A DNA stretch of 63,093 nucleotides, from positions 1 to 63,093 of the forward strand of contig NZ_BANU01000034.1 in NCBI RefSeq assembly GCF_000333035.1, read 5' to 3'. The notes under the pieces are model-generated. The model worked only from the letters and a program-made list of their open reading frames with translations. It was not told the origin of the DNA and ran no database searches. Origin of the DNA: Gordonia sihwensis NBRC 108236. Lineage in GTDB: Bacteria > Actinomycetota > Actinomycetes > Mycobacteriales > Mycobacteriaceae. This document shows, in pieces, positions 1-8,133 of this stretch. Numbering within the stretch: the stretch's first letter is position 1; the number at the start of each line of letters is the position of its first letter. Both the position numbers and the translations under genes were made by a program.

Positions 1-1
1 A

Positions 2-616
2 AAGGAGGCCCAAACGATCGCCAATGCGCGCAACGAGTACCTGCACGGTGCGGCGGCCTCCTTCGCGCCTATCCCGCCAGATGCCTGGTGGCCGCGATAT
101 TGGGCACAGGCGCGGATCCTCGTCCACGCTTGCGACAAGGACCTGGATGATTTCGTCGGCTCCGAGTACGAGTCCAAGGTTGAGAGTCATCTGATTCGGA
201 ACAAGAAGAACATCGAGCACCGAGCGGAGATGCTCGTCGAGCGCGCACGTCAGAGGCTCGGGCAGTTCAAGTCTGGCCAGATGCGAGCAGCGGAACTCGA
301 TGAATGGGTTCGACAGACGAAGTATTTGCCCGCGAGGCTGCAATACTCAGCCTCGGCGAGTTGCCCGGCATGTGACGGAACAGGACTCGTGGAGGGCAAG
401 GACGTTGACAATGCCGAAACACACTACGAGCAGGTCTCGAAAGACGACTACGACGCCTGGGTCGACCTGACCATTGGTGCGGCCTACTTCAGTTGCACCG
501 AGTGTCACCTCATTCTCGACTCATACGAACTCATCGAGGCGCTGGGGTTGCCAGCAGATTTCGAAGCAACGACGGACGTCGGAGACTACTGGGAACCCGA
601 GTACGGCAACGACTGA
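2..616 (+). CDS. Hypothetical protein with zinc-ribbon cysteines, 5' partial
   Basis: The reading frame is open from the first full codon of the window and ends at a stop at 614-616, giving at least 204 residues without a start. The visible protein is mixed charged and helical in the first half. In the second half it carries two CxxC pairs (CPAC in SASCPACDGTG, and CTEC about 45 residues later), the pattern of a treble-clef or ribbon zinc site. I do not recognise the family. It sits directly upstream of a broken type ISP restriction gene on the same strand, so it may be part of the same defence cargo, but the junction between them looks rearranged. An in-frame ATG at 230 exists, but the continuous coding-like sequence before it suggests the true start lies upstream of the window. 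Confidence 0.6.
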   Translation, partial: KEAQTIANARNEYLHGAAASFAPIPPDAWWPRYWAQARILVHACDKDLDDFVGSEYESKVESHLIRNKKNIEHRAEMLVERARQRLGQFKSGQMRAAELDEWVRQTKYLPARLQYSASASCPACDGTGLVEGKDVDNAETHYEQVSKDDYDAWVDLTIGAAYFSCTECHLILDSYELIEALGLPADFEATTDVGDYWEPEYGND

Positions 617-687
617 CAGTCCGTGGACGGTCCAGCGCGCTGGCAGCCTCAGAACCTCCGCTCGACAACACATTCAAACCATCTACG

Positions 688-2543
688 GAACCGCCCTACT
701 CCGTCGGCCAGGACAGCGCGAACGACCTCAATGCCAACGTCTCCTACCCGACCCTCGACGGGCGCATCAAAGCCACCTACGCTGAACGCTCCATCGGACG
801 AAGCAAGAACAGCCTCTACGACTCCTACCTGCGCGCCTTCCGCTGGGCCACCGACCGCATCGGCGACACCGGCATCGTCGCCTTCGTCTCCAACGGCGGC
901 TGGATCAACGGCAACACCGCAGCAGGAGTCCGACTCAGCCTCGCCGATGAGTACTCACGCATCTACGTCTACAACCTGCGCGGAAACCAAAGGACAGCCG
1001 GTGAACTCTCGCACCGTGAGGGCGGGAAGGTATTCGGTTCCGGAAGCCGGAGCACAATCGCGATCTGGATTGGCGTCAAGAATCCCTCCCACGCAGGTAG
1101 CTTCGAACTCCTCTACCGGGACATCGGCGACTACCTCAGCCGTGACGAGAAGCTCGCCATCATCAACGACGGACATCTTGACACCATTGACTGGACCCCC
1201 ATCACCCCCAACGCCCACGGCGACTGGGACGACCAGCGCAATGAAGAGTTCTCCACCTGGCCTGCGATCGGCGACAAACGACCCCAACCAGGCCAGACCA
1301 CTGTGTTCCGCACATTCTCATCGGGACTGAAAACTGGTCGTGATGCGTGGTGTTACGCGTGGGACCACGAAAGTCTCGCATCCAATGTCGAGGTTATGCT
1401 GGATCAATACGCAACATTACAGCGCGAATTTTCCGATTACGCCGCCAGAGAGGGCATTGCCACCCCAAAGGAACCGGATGTCACCCGGTACCTGGCCGCC
1501 CACCCAGAACGCACGGGCGTCGGGAAGGTTAGCTGGAACAGGTCAATCAAGCAGCACGTAGCACGCTGATCAGCTGGGGTGACAAATACGTCTACCGGAG
1601 CATGTATCGCCCATTTGCACCGCAGTGGGTGTACTTCGACCGTCGCGTTAACGACATGATCTACCAACTCGCCTCAATGTTCCCAACCCCGCACCACACC
1701 AACACCGGAATCTTGGTCATGGCACCACGGGAGGGCACAGAGTTCGCAGCGCCAGCAGTGAACTTCCTCCCGGACCTTTCATTCTTCACGTACACGGCTC
1801 AGTTCTTCTCGCGATGGACCTACGAAGCAGTCGCGGCACGCGACGGGGAACTTGACTTCGATGCCGACGCTGACGCAGTTGACGAGTGGGGCTACCGGCG
1901 TGTCGACAACATCACCGACGCCATCCAGACGCTCTACGCCAACGCGCTCGGCGACACCGTGACCAAGGACGACATCTTTTACTACGTGTACGGGCTCCTC
2001 CACGACCCGTCATATCGACAGACGTACGCCGCGGACCTACGGAAGATGCTTCCGCACATCCCCACGCCAGACAGTCGTGAACACTTCGGCCGGATCTCCA
2101 CCGCGGGGCGACAGCTCACCGATCTACACACTGGATACGAGACTGTCGATCCGTACCCGCTCGACGTAGAAGTAAAGGCAGGTACATCGCTCGACGACCC
2201 GAAAACCTGGCGGGTTGCCAAACTCGGCTGGGGAAAGCAGAAGGCCCCCGACACAGGCAAGCGCGTCGAGGACCGCACCACCATCGTCTACAACAAGAAC
2301 GTCACTATCACTGGCATCCCAGAGGACGCAGAGCGCTACATGCTCGGGTCGCGGTCTGCGCTTGCCTGGATCATCGACCGCTACCAAGTCAAGACCGACA
2401 AAGCTTCAGGCATCGTCAATGATCCGAACGACTGGTGCGACGAACACGAAGATCCTCGATACATCGTCGACCTCATCAAGCGCGTCACGACGGTCGCCGT
2501 CGAAACCATGAAGATCGTGGACCGTCTGAACACCGTCGAATAA
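688..2543 (+). pseudogene. Type ISP restriction-modification enzyme, C-terminal remnant
   Basis: Two consecutive frames encode the C-terminal half of a type ISP (single-polypeptide helicase, methyltransferase and target recognition) restriction enzyme. The first begins at a PPYSVGQDSANDLN stretch, which matches the NPPY methyltransferase motif IV of this family except that the Asn is replaced at the break (TEPPYS). The helicase and nuclease parts, about 1000 residues, are absent. The frame then stops at 1567-1569, while the homologous sequence continues one frame away, from TLISWGDKYVYRSMYRPF to the end at 2543, where the family-typical RYQVKTDKASGI and PRYIVDLIKRV blocks occur. A one-base loss (or equivalent) near 1560-1566 explains this. 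With the 5' truncation and the frameshift the enzyme is almost certainly inactive. Family assignment is from remembered motif similarity. Confidence 0.75.
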
Positions 2544-2686
2544 CGGTGGCGGGCGACCTGCGGCAGCGAGCGCTCCGCCGGTCGGGCGGAGTGTCCCCTC
2601 GCAGGTGCGCTCAGCCGCTGATCAGATTGAACGCCTAGCCCACTCGGCTGCGCCGTTGCTCGTGACGTGGTCACCGGCCGGGTGCG

Positions 2687-2860
2687 ATGCTTGGTCGCCG
2701 CCCGGGTGCGATGCTTGGCCACCGGCTGGGTCCCAATGCTTGGCCACTAGCTGGGTCCCAATGCTTGGCCACTAGCTGGGTCCCAATGCTTGGCCACTAG
2801 CTGGGTCCCAATGCTTGGCCACTAGCTGGATCCCAATGCTTGGCCACTGGCCGTGGCCAA
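2687..2860. repeat. 25-bp tandem repeat array, about 7 units
   Basis: The core ATGCTTGG recurs at 2687, 2711, 2736, 2761, 2786, 2811 and 2836, so the period is 25 bp apart from a first interval of 24. The four central units are nearly identical; the outer ones drift (GTGCG replaces TCCCA at the left, and a G-to-A change appears at 2830). Each unit has the form ATGCTTGGCCACTAGCTGGG plus TCCCA. The array sits in the otherwise gene-free stretch 2544-2908, between the restriction remnant and the converging small zinc-ribbon gene, and I see nothing else in that stretch. A related AATGCTTGGCC string with short repeats occurs near 7844. Iteron-like or partition-site function is possible but not shown. 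Confidence 0.85.
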
Positions 2861-2908
2861 TGCCAAGGTCATTCGTTGCCACAGTCACTCTGCGGAGCAT
2901 GTGCCACA

Positions 2909-3247
2909 TCAATAGCGGATTGTGCGTCGGCCGAACTGCCACCACCGGGGCCGCGCTGCTGCCCGGATCAGGTCGCACAGTAGGCGGTGGGCCTCGTCGT
3001 CCTCGACTTCCTGCACCGCATGAATCGCCTTCACAAAACGACGGTCACCTAGAACTTGCGCAACGCGCGGGATAGGAAGGTCCTGGCGGCCAATAGTTTC
3101 GCCAGGCCCGCACCAATCAGCCCAGACTGCGACGGCATCCGAACGCTGACAGTCTCGGTCGAATCGTGGCTCTGGGCCGTTGTTGCGGCTTCCGCAGAAA
3201 CCGCAGTACGTGCCCGGGTAGTACTGAGTGCAGCGATGGCAGCTCAT
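2909..3247 (-). CDS. Small zinc-ribbon protein downstream of the coupling ATPase
   Basis: This 112-residue protein starts with an ATG at 3247, 7 nt after the stop of the VirD4-like gene, and reads MSCHRC with a second CGFC about 14 residues later, a four-cysteine zinc-ribbon pattern. The rest is charged and helical (a run rich in Asp, Glu and Arg near residues 70-105) and ends in a basic tail. A longer frame runs upstream through the coupling gene, but that part is antisense-like noise; the ATG at 3247 fits the operon spacing. It is the last gene of a minus-strand cluster. I do not recognise a family. A small accessory or regulatory DNA-binding role in mobilisation is only an inference. Confidence 0.55.
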   Translation of the reverse strand: MSCHRCTQYYPGTYCGFCGSRNNGPEPRFDRDCQRSDAVAVWADWCGPGETIGRQDLPIPRVAQVLGDRRFVKAIHAVQEVEDDEAHRLLCDLIRAAARPRWWQFGRRTIRY

Positions 3248-3254
3248 GGTTGAT

Positions 3255-4502
3255 CTAGGTACCTTTCTGAGTGAGTTGGGTCCATGTGGGTAGGTCCACG
3301 AGTCCAGCGTCGCGACCGCCGTTGAGCAGTCTCCCTTTGGTGGAGTCCGGTGCTGCGAGGGCTTCGGGGCGGATGGCCTGGGCTTCTGTGACCGTGTGTG
3401 TGCGCTGGCGCCCACCGTCGTGGATCGCGACCTCGCCGCGCTCGACAGTCCCTGCGTACGTTGCGGCACGGTCCAGCAGTTCCGTGTCGGGTGACCCGGT
3501 GAGAACCAGCGCGGTTGGGAATACTTCACGGAGGACTCGACCTTCATCGGGCCCCCATCTGGCGGTGAGCTGGGAGAACGCTTGCACAGCCGCAATGATC
3601 CGCACCCCGAGGCCACGCGCCTCCGTCACCCACTTCGGCAAGTGCGGCAGCGGCGCGGTGTTCGCCAGTTCGTCCGCGACGATGAGCACCACCGGACGCG
3701 GCGCGCCCTCCTCGACGGCCCGACGATGCTTCCACACCACCTGCGCCAGCAACGCGCATGCAGCGGGCGCGGCGACACCCTCACCAGGGGCGATGACGTG
3801 CAGTGTCCCGGCCGTCAGTGCGTCGAGGTCCAGCGGCGGCTCGGCGTCCGTGGGCGCGATGCTCGACCGCATCCACGCGGCAACGGCAGGCGTCATCGTT
3901 GCGATGACGCTCGATTGCATGCGACCCTCCATCGCTGCGACGGCTTTGAGTTGGGCGCCGAGGCGGGATGCACCCGGCTCGGTATCTTCGGCAAGGGATT
4001 TGACGAGTGGGCCCCATGCGGCCAGGTTCCCTACGACATCGGCGACCCGGGCGATGCCACCCGCGCCGTTGCACGCCCACAGCAGGCCCGCCAGAGGCGG
4101 GGTCGCGAGTGTCGACCAGAACGCGTCAGCACCGCCACTGCCTGCGCCGATGCCCCCTACCTTGAGCAGGAGCGCGGCGAGGTCGAGGGCGTCGTCGGCG
4201 GTCTCCAGGGCAGTCGTCGGGTCGTAGCGGACGCGCTGCACGTCACGCGGCAGGTGAGCGTGACCGCCGAGGTCGAGGACGCGTTGCGCACCGCGTTTCC
4301 GGCGTGCCGGGATCGTCAGCTCGGCTATATCGGTCTTCGAACTGACGACGATCGCGGGACCGGGCCAGAGCCCGGCGGCCGGTCCGAGCACTCGAAAGGT
4401 TTTGCCGACGCCGGTCGGTCCGCTGACGATCACGTGGGGCCCGGCTTCGGCGTATTTGCCGGCCCGGAACCCGCAGTACGGCGCGTCTGTGACAGCGGTC
4501 AT
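3255..4502 (-). CDS. VirD4/TraG-like conjugation coupling ATPase
   Basis: A 415-residue protein. The likely role is the coupling ATPase that links the relaxase-DNA complex to a secretion channel. Walker A is VSGPTGVGKTF near residue 25, followed by VVSSKTD, the usual conserved block after Walker A in TraG/VirD4 proteins. A Walker B-like VVLIVADELANTAPLPHLPKW lies near residue 270, with ARGLGVRIIAAVQAFSQL after it, both classic for this family. It is shorter than VirD4 (about 560-650 residues) and has no clear N-terminal membrane segments. The upstream overlapping membrane protein could supply the anchor, which is an inference. The ATG at 4502 has GGAAGGA just upstream and overlaps the stop of the preceding gene (ATGA), so translation is likely coupled. 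Confidence 0.8.
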   Translation of the reverse strand: MTAVTDAPYCGFRAGKYAEAGPHVIVSGPTGVGKTFRVLGPAAGLWPGPAIVVSSKTDIAELTIPARRKRGAQRVLDLGGHAHLPRDVQRVRYDPTTALETADDALDLAALLLKVGGIGAGSGGADAFWSTLATPPLAGLLWACNGAGGIARVADVVGNLAAWGPLVKSLAEDTEPGASRLGAQLKAVAAMEGRMQSSVIATMTPAVAAWMRSSIAPTDAEPPLDLDALTAGTLHVIAPGEGVAAPAACALLAQVVWKHRRAVEEGAPRPVVLIVADELANTAPLPHLPKWVTEARGLGVRIIAAVQAFSQLTARWGPDEGRVLREVFPTALVLTGSPDTELLDRAATYAGTVERGEVAIHDGGRQRTHTVTEAQAIRPEALAAPDSTKGRLLNGGRDAGLVDLPTWTQLTQKGT

Positions 4503-4729
4503 GTGCGGTCCTTCCATCGGTGGGCGGCGACGCGGCGACCACGGTCGGCGAGCGTGTGGCGGATGCGGTCGCGTTCGCTGGTGAACCATTCGGGCGGCGT
4601 GTGGTCGGCGAGTGCGCCGACGACGATGGCGCGGACCGTTGCCGCCGCCGTGAGGTCAAATCGTGTTGCCAGGGCGTCGATCTGGTCAGCAGCTGCGTCG
4701 TCGAGACGCACGCCCACACTGCTGTTCAT
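4499..4729 (-). CDS. Ribbon-helix-helix-like small protein
   Basis: A 76-residue protein whose N-terminal half (SVGVRLDDAAADQIDALATRF, then an Ala/Val-rich helix) has the strand-helix-helix pattern of ribbon-helix-helix DNA-binding proteins. The C-terminal half is basic (many Arg) with aromatic residues. It starts at an ATG that overlaps the stop of the upstream membrane-protein gene (ATGA), and its own stop overlaps the start of the coupling ATPase in the same way. The three genes therefore form a tightly coupled minus-strand operon. Such small proteins next to coupling ATPases are often mobilisation accessory proteins or autoregulators. The fold is inferred from pattern, not from a profile match. 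Confidence 0.6.
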   Translation of the reverse strand: MNSSVGVRLDDAAADQIDALATRFDLTAAATVRAIVVGALADHTPPEWFTSERDRIRHTLADRGRRVAAHRWKDRT

Positions 4730-5376
4730 GCGGCCTCGGGGTGGTCAGTGTCAGGGTCGTCGAGGGTGATCAGCGGGCCGTCTGCGCTATCGGGCGTCGT
4801 CGTCGCGGTGTTGCCGGTGATCGGCGGCCGCCAACCGAGGACGTCATGCGCGATCGAGGCCGCTGCGATCATCGACACGCCTAGCCACAGCCACGGCAGC
4901 GTGGCGGCCGCCTCGACCGCGTCTAGTGGCTTCAGGAGCGCTACTGCGGTAGCGGCAACCATCGCGAGTCCGATGCCTGCCAGTGCGAGAATTCGGGGCC
5001 GCACCGGACCGACACGCGGCACCACAATCCACCAGGAACCGACGATCAGCAGGCCTGGCACCAGCAGCACTGTCAATACAGTTCTTCCGACGCCCCGCGC
5101 CACAGCAGCGGCAGCCCAGCCGATGCCGTCCGGGTCGGCTTGACGGTTTTGATGCTTGGGATCGTCACGGAGCGGCTTGGACCGCCACGGGCGTGGCGGC
5201 GGCTTGGACGGTGTCGCTGACGAGCCGCCGAAGCCTGCAGCCAGGTCCGCTCGACGCACACGGTCTTCGAGCGCCCACCGCACCCACGCCGACCATCGGC
5301 CGCGCAGCGTGTCGTGTCGGCTGGTGGTGTCGCGGAGCGCTGCCGCACGCTCGCGTTCAAAGTGATTCGCCTTCAT
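4726..5376 (-). CDS. Predicted membrane protein of the mobilisation operon
   Basis: About 216 residues from an ATG at 5376; a longer frame back to a GTG at 5448 is also open, and neither start has a good Shine-Dalgarno. The N-terminal 90 residues are charged and cytoplasmic-looking. Hydrophobic segments follow: VLTVLLVPGLLIVGSWWIVV, LALAGIGLAMVAATAVALL and LPWLWLGVSMIAAASIA, suggesting three to four membrane spans, then an acidic tail. The stop overlaps the start of the ribbon-helix-helix-like gene. Since the coupling ATPase downstream lacks its own membrane anchor, this protein may anchor it. That is inference from position; no family is recognised. Confidence 0.6.
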   Translation of the reverse strand: MKANHFERERAAALRDTTSRHDTLRGRWSAWVRWALEDRVRRADLAAGFGGSSATPSKPPPRPWRSKPLRDDPKHQNRQADPDGIGWAAAAVARGVGRTVLTVLLVPGLLIVGSWWIVVPRVGPVRPRILALAGIGLAMVAATAVALLKPLDAVEAAATLPWLWLGVSMIAAASIAHDVLGWRPPITGNTATTTPDSADGPLITLDDPDTDHPEAA

Positions 5377-5700
5377 AACGTCGATTAGAGGTTCCACGGT
5401 GGCACATGTAAAGGAGCAGCGAATCGGCTTCATCGATCGATCAATCACCCACTATTTAATATGTGGGTATGAATACAGCATTCGAATTTCGCGCATCAAG
5501 AAATGCGAAGACGCAGGCAGCGCCGCTGACATCCGAAGAGTGAGGTAAACCTTGTCGTCATCGAACCAGCCGTAATTCCCCGCCACTCCACCATTTCGAC
5601 CGAAAGCAATTTGCAGTTAAAGTGTCAATTGTGGCCCAACTCACACTATTTCCAATTTCTTCCATTGACGTCATGACGTCACATCATTCACCATCGATGT
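5377..5700. promoter_or_regulatory. AT-richer divergent control region with paired TGACGTCA palindromes
   Basis: This 324-bp gap between divergent genes is clearly richer in A and T than its surroundings. It contains two abutting 8-bp palindromes, TGACGTCA TGACGTCA, at 5666-5681, just 20 bp before the GTG start of the plus-strand gene. That placement fits an operator controlling the plus-strand gene, or both directions. No convincing -35/-10 pair was assigned. The element encodes several small DNA-binding proteins that could be the cognate repressor. Confidence 0.5.
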
Positions 5701-6030
5701 GTGACTTTCGATGAATTCATGGCTCAGCGAATCCCCGCGAAATCGCCAGGGGATCTCGTCGAATTGCGGGAGGATTTGATCGCACGGTGCCACCTCGTCC
5801 GCGAACGGGGATGGGGATCGTTCATCGCCGCCTGGTCGACGGGCTACGTCGTTGTGGTCGCCTATCTGCTTCGCGACACGCACGTCATGGATGACCTCGG
5901 TGAAGATGCTGAGTCGGTGTGTGCACGGTGGGCTTTCGATCTCTTCGGGTTCGTGGGAGGCGAGGCGGACCGACCGAACGGATGGGGCCGCACGGCTGCG
6001 TGGCTTGCCGAGACGCAGGCCGCGATCTGA
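5701..6030 (+). CDS. Hypothetical protein of the mobile element, 109 aa
   Basis: Starts at a GTG at 5701 directly after the paired palindromes; an in-frame ATG at 5719 is an alternative. The 109-residue protein is acidic and aromatic-rich (WGSFIAAWSTGYVVVVAYLL in the middle, then an acidic helix and a WGRTAAWLAE tail). One hydrophobic stretch could be buried or membrane-associated. No motif or family is recognised. The next gene on the same strand, a ribbon-helix-helix-like protein, begins 20 bp later, so the two probably form a small transcription unit divergent from the coupling operon. Confidence 0.5.
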   Translation: MTFDEFMAQRIPAKSPGDLVELREDLIARCHLVRERGWGSFIAAWSTGYVVVVAYLLRDTHVMDDLGEDAESVCARWAFDLFGFVGGEADRPNGWGRTAAWLAETQAAI

Positions 6031-6050
6031 CGCCGTGACATCATCGCCGC

Positions 6051-6260
6051 ATGACCACCAGACCCGCTGCGTACACTGTGCGCGTCGATCAGCATCTGAA
6101 CGCCGCGCTGAAACATTGGGCGGCCGAGGCCGCCGAAACGCTCGGCGTCTCGCGAGTATCGACGCAAGACCTCACGACGGCGCTCTATACCCAGCTCCTA
6201 ACTGATCCTGCACTAAGCGAAGCAGTCGTCGACCGCATCGCTGACACCCGGACCGCGTAG
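6051..6260 (+). CDS. Small ribbon-helix-helix-like protein
   Basis: A 69-residue protein with an N-terminal strand pattern (AAYTVRVDQHLNAALKHWAA) followed by helices, suggestive of a ribbon-helix-helix or related DNA-binding fold. It follows the 109-aa gene by 20 bp on the same strand and ends about 40 bp before a strong inverted repeat. The unit of two genes, with two palindromes in front and a hairpin behind, looks like an autonomous regulatory module within the element. The fold is a guess from amphipathic pattern and size. Confidence 0.5.
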   Translation: MTTRPAAYTVRVDQHLNAALKHWAAEAAETLGVSRVSTQDLTTALYTQLLTDPALSEAVVDRIADTRTA

Positions 6261-6300
6261 GCGCGGAACGGCACCCAACACACCCGCTCCCCTACGCACC

Positions 6301-6346
6301 GTGCCGCCTGATCGCTCGATTCCACACTCAAGCGATCAGGCGGCAC
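6301..6346 (+). terminator. 16-bp perfect inverted repeat, likely terminator
   Basis: GTGCCGCCTGATCGCT at 6301-6316 is perfectly complementary to 6331-6346 across a 14-nt loop. It lies 40 bp after the ribbon-helix-helix-like gene. There is no T tract on the plus strand, so it is a terminator-like hairpin rather than a textbook intrinsic terminator. Confidence 0.55.
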
Positions 6347-6401
6347 CACCAATGGCACGGTGCGACATACTTCGGTCCTGCCTTCTATGTGGGCCCAGAC
6401 A

Positions 6402-6436
6402 GAAGGGCTGGAACTGCTCGCAGGTTCCAGCCCTTC
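6402..6436 (-). terminator. Hairpin overlapping the stop codon of the minus-strand gene
   Basis: A perfect 13-bp stem, GAAGGGCTGGAAC at 6402-6414 with its complement at 6424-6436, and a 9-nt loop. The right arm touches the stop codon of the 198-aa minus-strand gene (6435-6437), so it probably ends that transcript. It converges with the hairpin at 6301-6346 from the opposite unit. Confidence 0.6.
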
Positions 6437-7031
6437 ATGCTTCGGCAGCTCTGTGCCTGGTTAGGTCCGGGCGCCCAGTCGAGCTGCGCAGTTTTCGTTG
6501 AGGTTCGTACTCGCTGTCTTCGTGCTCGTCGATGGTGAACGGCTGGTCAATCTGCTCGGCCATCAGCGCCTCGGTGGCGGCAAGAGTGCCGATGATCGGG
6601 ACGCGGGCGATCTCCCCAGTTCCGGCGGTCGCAGCGACCAGGACCACATTGTCGGTCACTGCGTCGATCTCCCACGTCACCCGCAGAACGGCCGGGTCCA
6701 GAACGAAGGGGACGAATTCCGGGACCGGGTGGTCGTGGTCATCGGCAATTGCGTAGGCGGCGAATTCGAAGGCCCATGAGGCGAGCGCACGGTGAACAGC
6801 CTCCGCGTGCAACTGCACATCAACGAAACGGGACAGGCCGCGGCCATCATCATTGACCCACCAGCGTGCTGGGTGCTGCCGAAGAACGTCCAGCTTCTGG
6901 CCGAACCAGACAGTCGCTGAGTCGTGCAGGCGGGTGTTCTCAGTTTCACCGCGCGCCTTGGCCTCTCGACGGAATTGCACCCCAGCTTTGCGACGATCGC
7001 CGAGATTCGGGTGCGTCGGGTGGCTAAACAC
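6435..7031 (-). CDS. Hypothetical protein downstream of the KfrA-like gene, 198 aa
   Basis: A GTG at 7031 preceded by AGGAGGAA at 4-5 nt gives a well-supported start. The 198-residue protein has a basic N-terminus, a central stretch with many His and Asp residues (ADDHDHPVPEFVPFVLDPAVL) and a hydrophobic strand pattern (VTWEIDAVTDNVVLVAATAG). The C-terminal tail is acidic then basic. I do not recognise it. It begins 9 bp after the KfrA-like gene and ends in a hairpin, so the two form an operon. Partnership with the KfrA-like protein in maintenance or mobilisation is an inference. Confidence 0.6.
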   Translation of the reverse strand: MFSHPTHPNLGDRRKAGVQFRREAKARGETENTRLHDSATVWFGQKLDVLRQHPARWWVNDDGRGLSRFVDVQLHAEAVHRALASWAFEFAAYAIADDHDHPVPEFVPFVLDPAVLRVTWEIDAVTDNVVLVAATAGTGEIARVPIIGTLAATEALMAEQIDQPFTIDEHEDSEYEPQRKLRSSTGRPDLTRHRAAEA

Positions 7032-7040
7032 GGGTTCCTC

Positions 7041-7640
7041 CTACTTGTCGGCGGCCTCGGCATCTGCCTTGGCTTGGGCGGTGGCCTTGTCGCGGTCGGC
7101 GATGACCTCGCGGAAAGCTCTCGCGGTGGCTTGGGCTTCGGCGAGGGCGAGCTCGGAGGCGTGCGCGGCCTGGCGGGCGGCGGCGGCTTCGTCGAGGGCA
7201 GCACGCGCGCGGCCGGCCTCGACGTCGAGCTGGCGGCGGAGGTCGTCGACTTGGGCGCGGAGGGTCGCGACTTCAGCTTCTGCGTGGTCGGCGCGGGCGG
7301 CGGCGGCGTCGCGTTCGGTGGTCGCCGTGTCGGCGTCGTCAAGAGCGGCACGCTCGGCGGCGAGGAGTTCGGCGCGCTCGGTGTTGCGGGCGTCGGCGTC
7401 TTCGTCGCGAGCGGCGATGAGGGCGGCGCTCCATAGGGTGTCGACCATGCCACTGAACACCTCGGTCGGGGCTGGGGGCGTTTCGCGGCTCGGCCGGTTG
7501 GCGGCGAGCCAGTCGCTGGCTGCTTTGGTGCTGACGTGGGCGCGCTCGCGGAGGGCGCGGACGCTGATGGCGACACCCTCCGCGGACAACTCTGCGAACG
7601 CCGAGGCGATCGACGCGGTGTTGGTAGGCGGCTTCGGCAT
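7041..7640 (-). CDS. KfrA-like coiled-coil DNA-binding protein
   Basis: 199 residues from an ATG at 7640. The N-terminal 55 residues resemble the KfrA DNA-binding domain (an ISVRALRERAHVSTKAASDWL helix-turn-helix-like block). The remainder, roughly residues 75-199, is a long Ala/Glu/Arg-rich coiled coil (repeated ERDAAAARADHAEAEVATLR-type heptads), the hallmark of KfrA plasmid proteins. KfrA proteins are autoregulators linked to plasmid stability and partition. On an integrated element the role could be stabilisation of the excised form. The upstream region holds a GTTAC-N5-GTAAC inverted repeat that could be its operator. Only 9 bp separate it from the next gene. Confidence 0.7.
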   Translation of the reverse strand: MPKPPTNTASIASAFAELSAEGVAISVRALRERAHVSTKAASDWLAANRPSRETPPAPTEVFSGMVDTLWSAALIAARDEDADARNTERAELLAAERAALDDADTATTERDAAAARADHAEAEVATLRAQVDDLRRQLDVEAGRARAALDEAAAARQAAHASELALAEAQATARAFREVIADRDKATAQAKADAEAADK

Positions 7641-7687
7641 GGCGTCAACCTCTCAGTTCGTAAAGTAACGTTTCGCGTTTCTTTCTT

Positions 7688-7702
7688 GTTACTAATTGTA
7701 AC
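7688..7702. promoter_or_regulatory. Inverted repeat GTTAC-N5-GTAAC upstream of the KfrA-like gene
   Basis: The 15-bp symmetrical sequence GTTACTAATTGTAAC lies 48-62 bp upstream of the KfrA-like start, within a locally AT-rich tract. KfrA proteins bind their own promoters, so this is a candidate autoregulatory operator. A further AGTAACG half-site sits nearer the gene around 7663. Confidence 0.4.
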
Positions 7703-7746
7703 TATTCAACTTCGCTGCGTCAAGGGATAACTGCAGGTCAGGGACC

Positions 7747-8061
7747 TTATCTGCGGTTCTTCCTCGCCGATCGTTCCTGGCATCTCGGCTTGTTTGGATG
7801 CTTGGTTGCTGGCTTGGTTGCTGGCTTGGTGCCAGGCTGGGTCGAATGCTTGGCCTTCATGAGGGGTGGTGGTGTGGTGGTCGCTTCCCGTCGGCGGCGG
7901 CGTCTCGACCGCCTGGGCGTGGGTGCCGGAGGGGATCGCGGAGCGACCGCGTAGCGGCGGCCTTGGCCGTCCTTGTAGGCGCCCGCGTGCAGGTGGTAGC
8001 CGTGGGTTTGTCGATGGGAGGCGACCACCACACCACCGCACCGACCACGCTGGGTCCGCAC
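7747..8061 (-). CDS. Basic small protein with TKPA repeats, uncertain
   Basis: A possible 104-residue protein from a GTG at 8061, downstream of the relaxase on the same strand. Third codon positions in its first third are strongly GC-rich, which supports coding, and the text there (HGYHLHAGAYKDGQGRRYAV) looks like real protein. The rest is Arg/Pro-rich and ends in a TKPATKPATKH repeat encoded by a 12-bp tandem repeat around 7795-7840. No family is recognised. Other frames in this 490-bp stretch are also open, so this call is tentative; if wrong, the stretch 7731-8133 holds only the short repeat. Confidence 0.35.
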   Translation of the reverse strand: MRTQRGRCGGVVVASHRQTHGYHLHAGAYKDGQGRRYAVAPRSPPAPTPRRSRRRRRREATTTPPPLMKAKHSTQPGTKPATKPATKHPNKPRCQERSARKNRR

Positions 8062-8133
8062 CTGTGGACCGGTCCCAGCGGACTTCCTTGAGGTGCGGGT
8101 CTGGGCGCAGCCCCAGAGTGAGGGTGTTGACGG

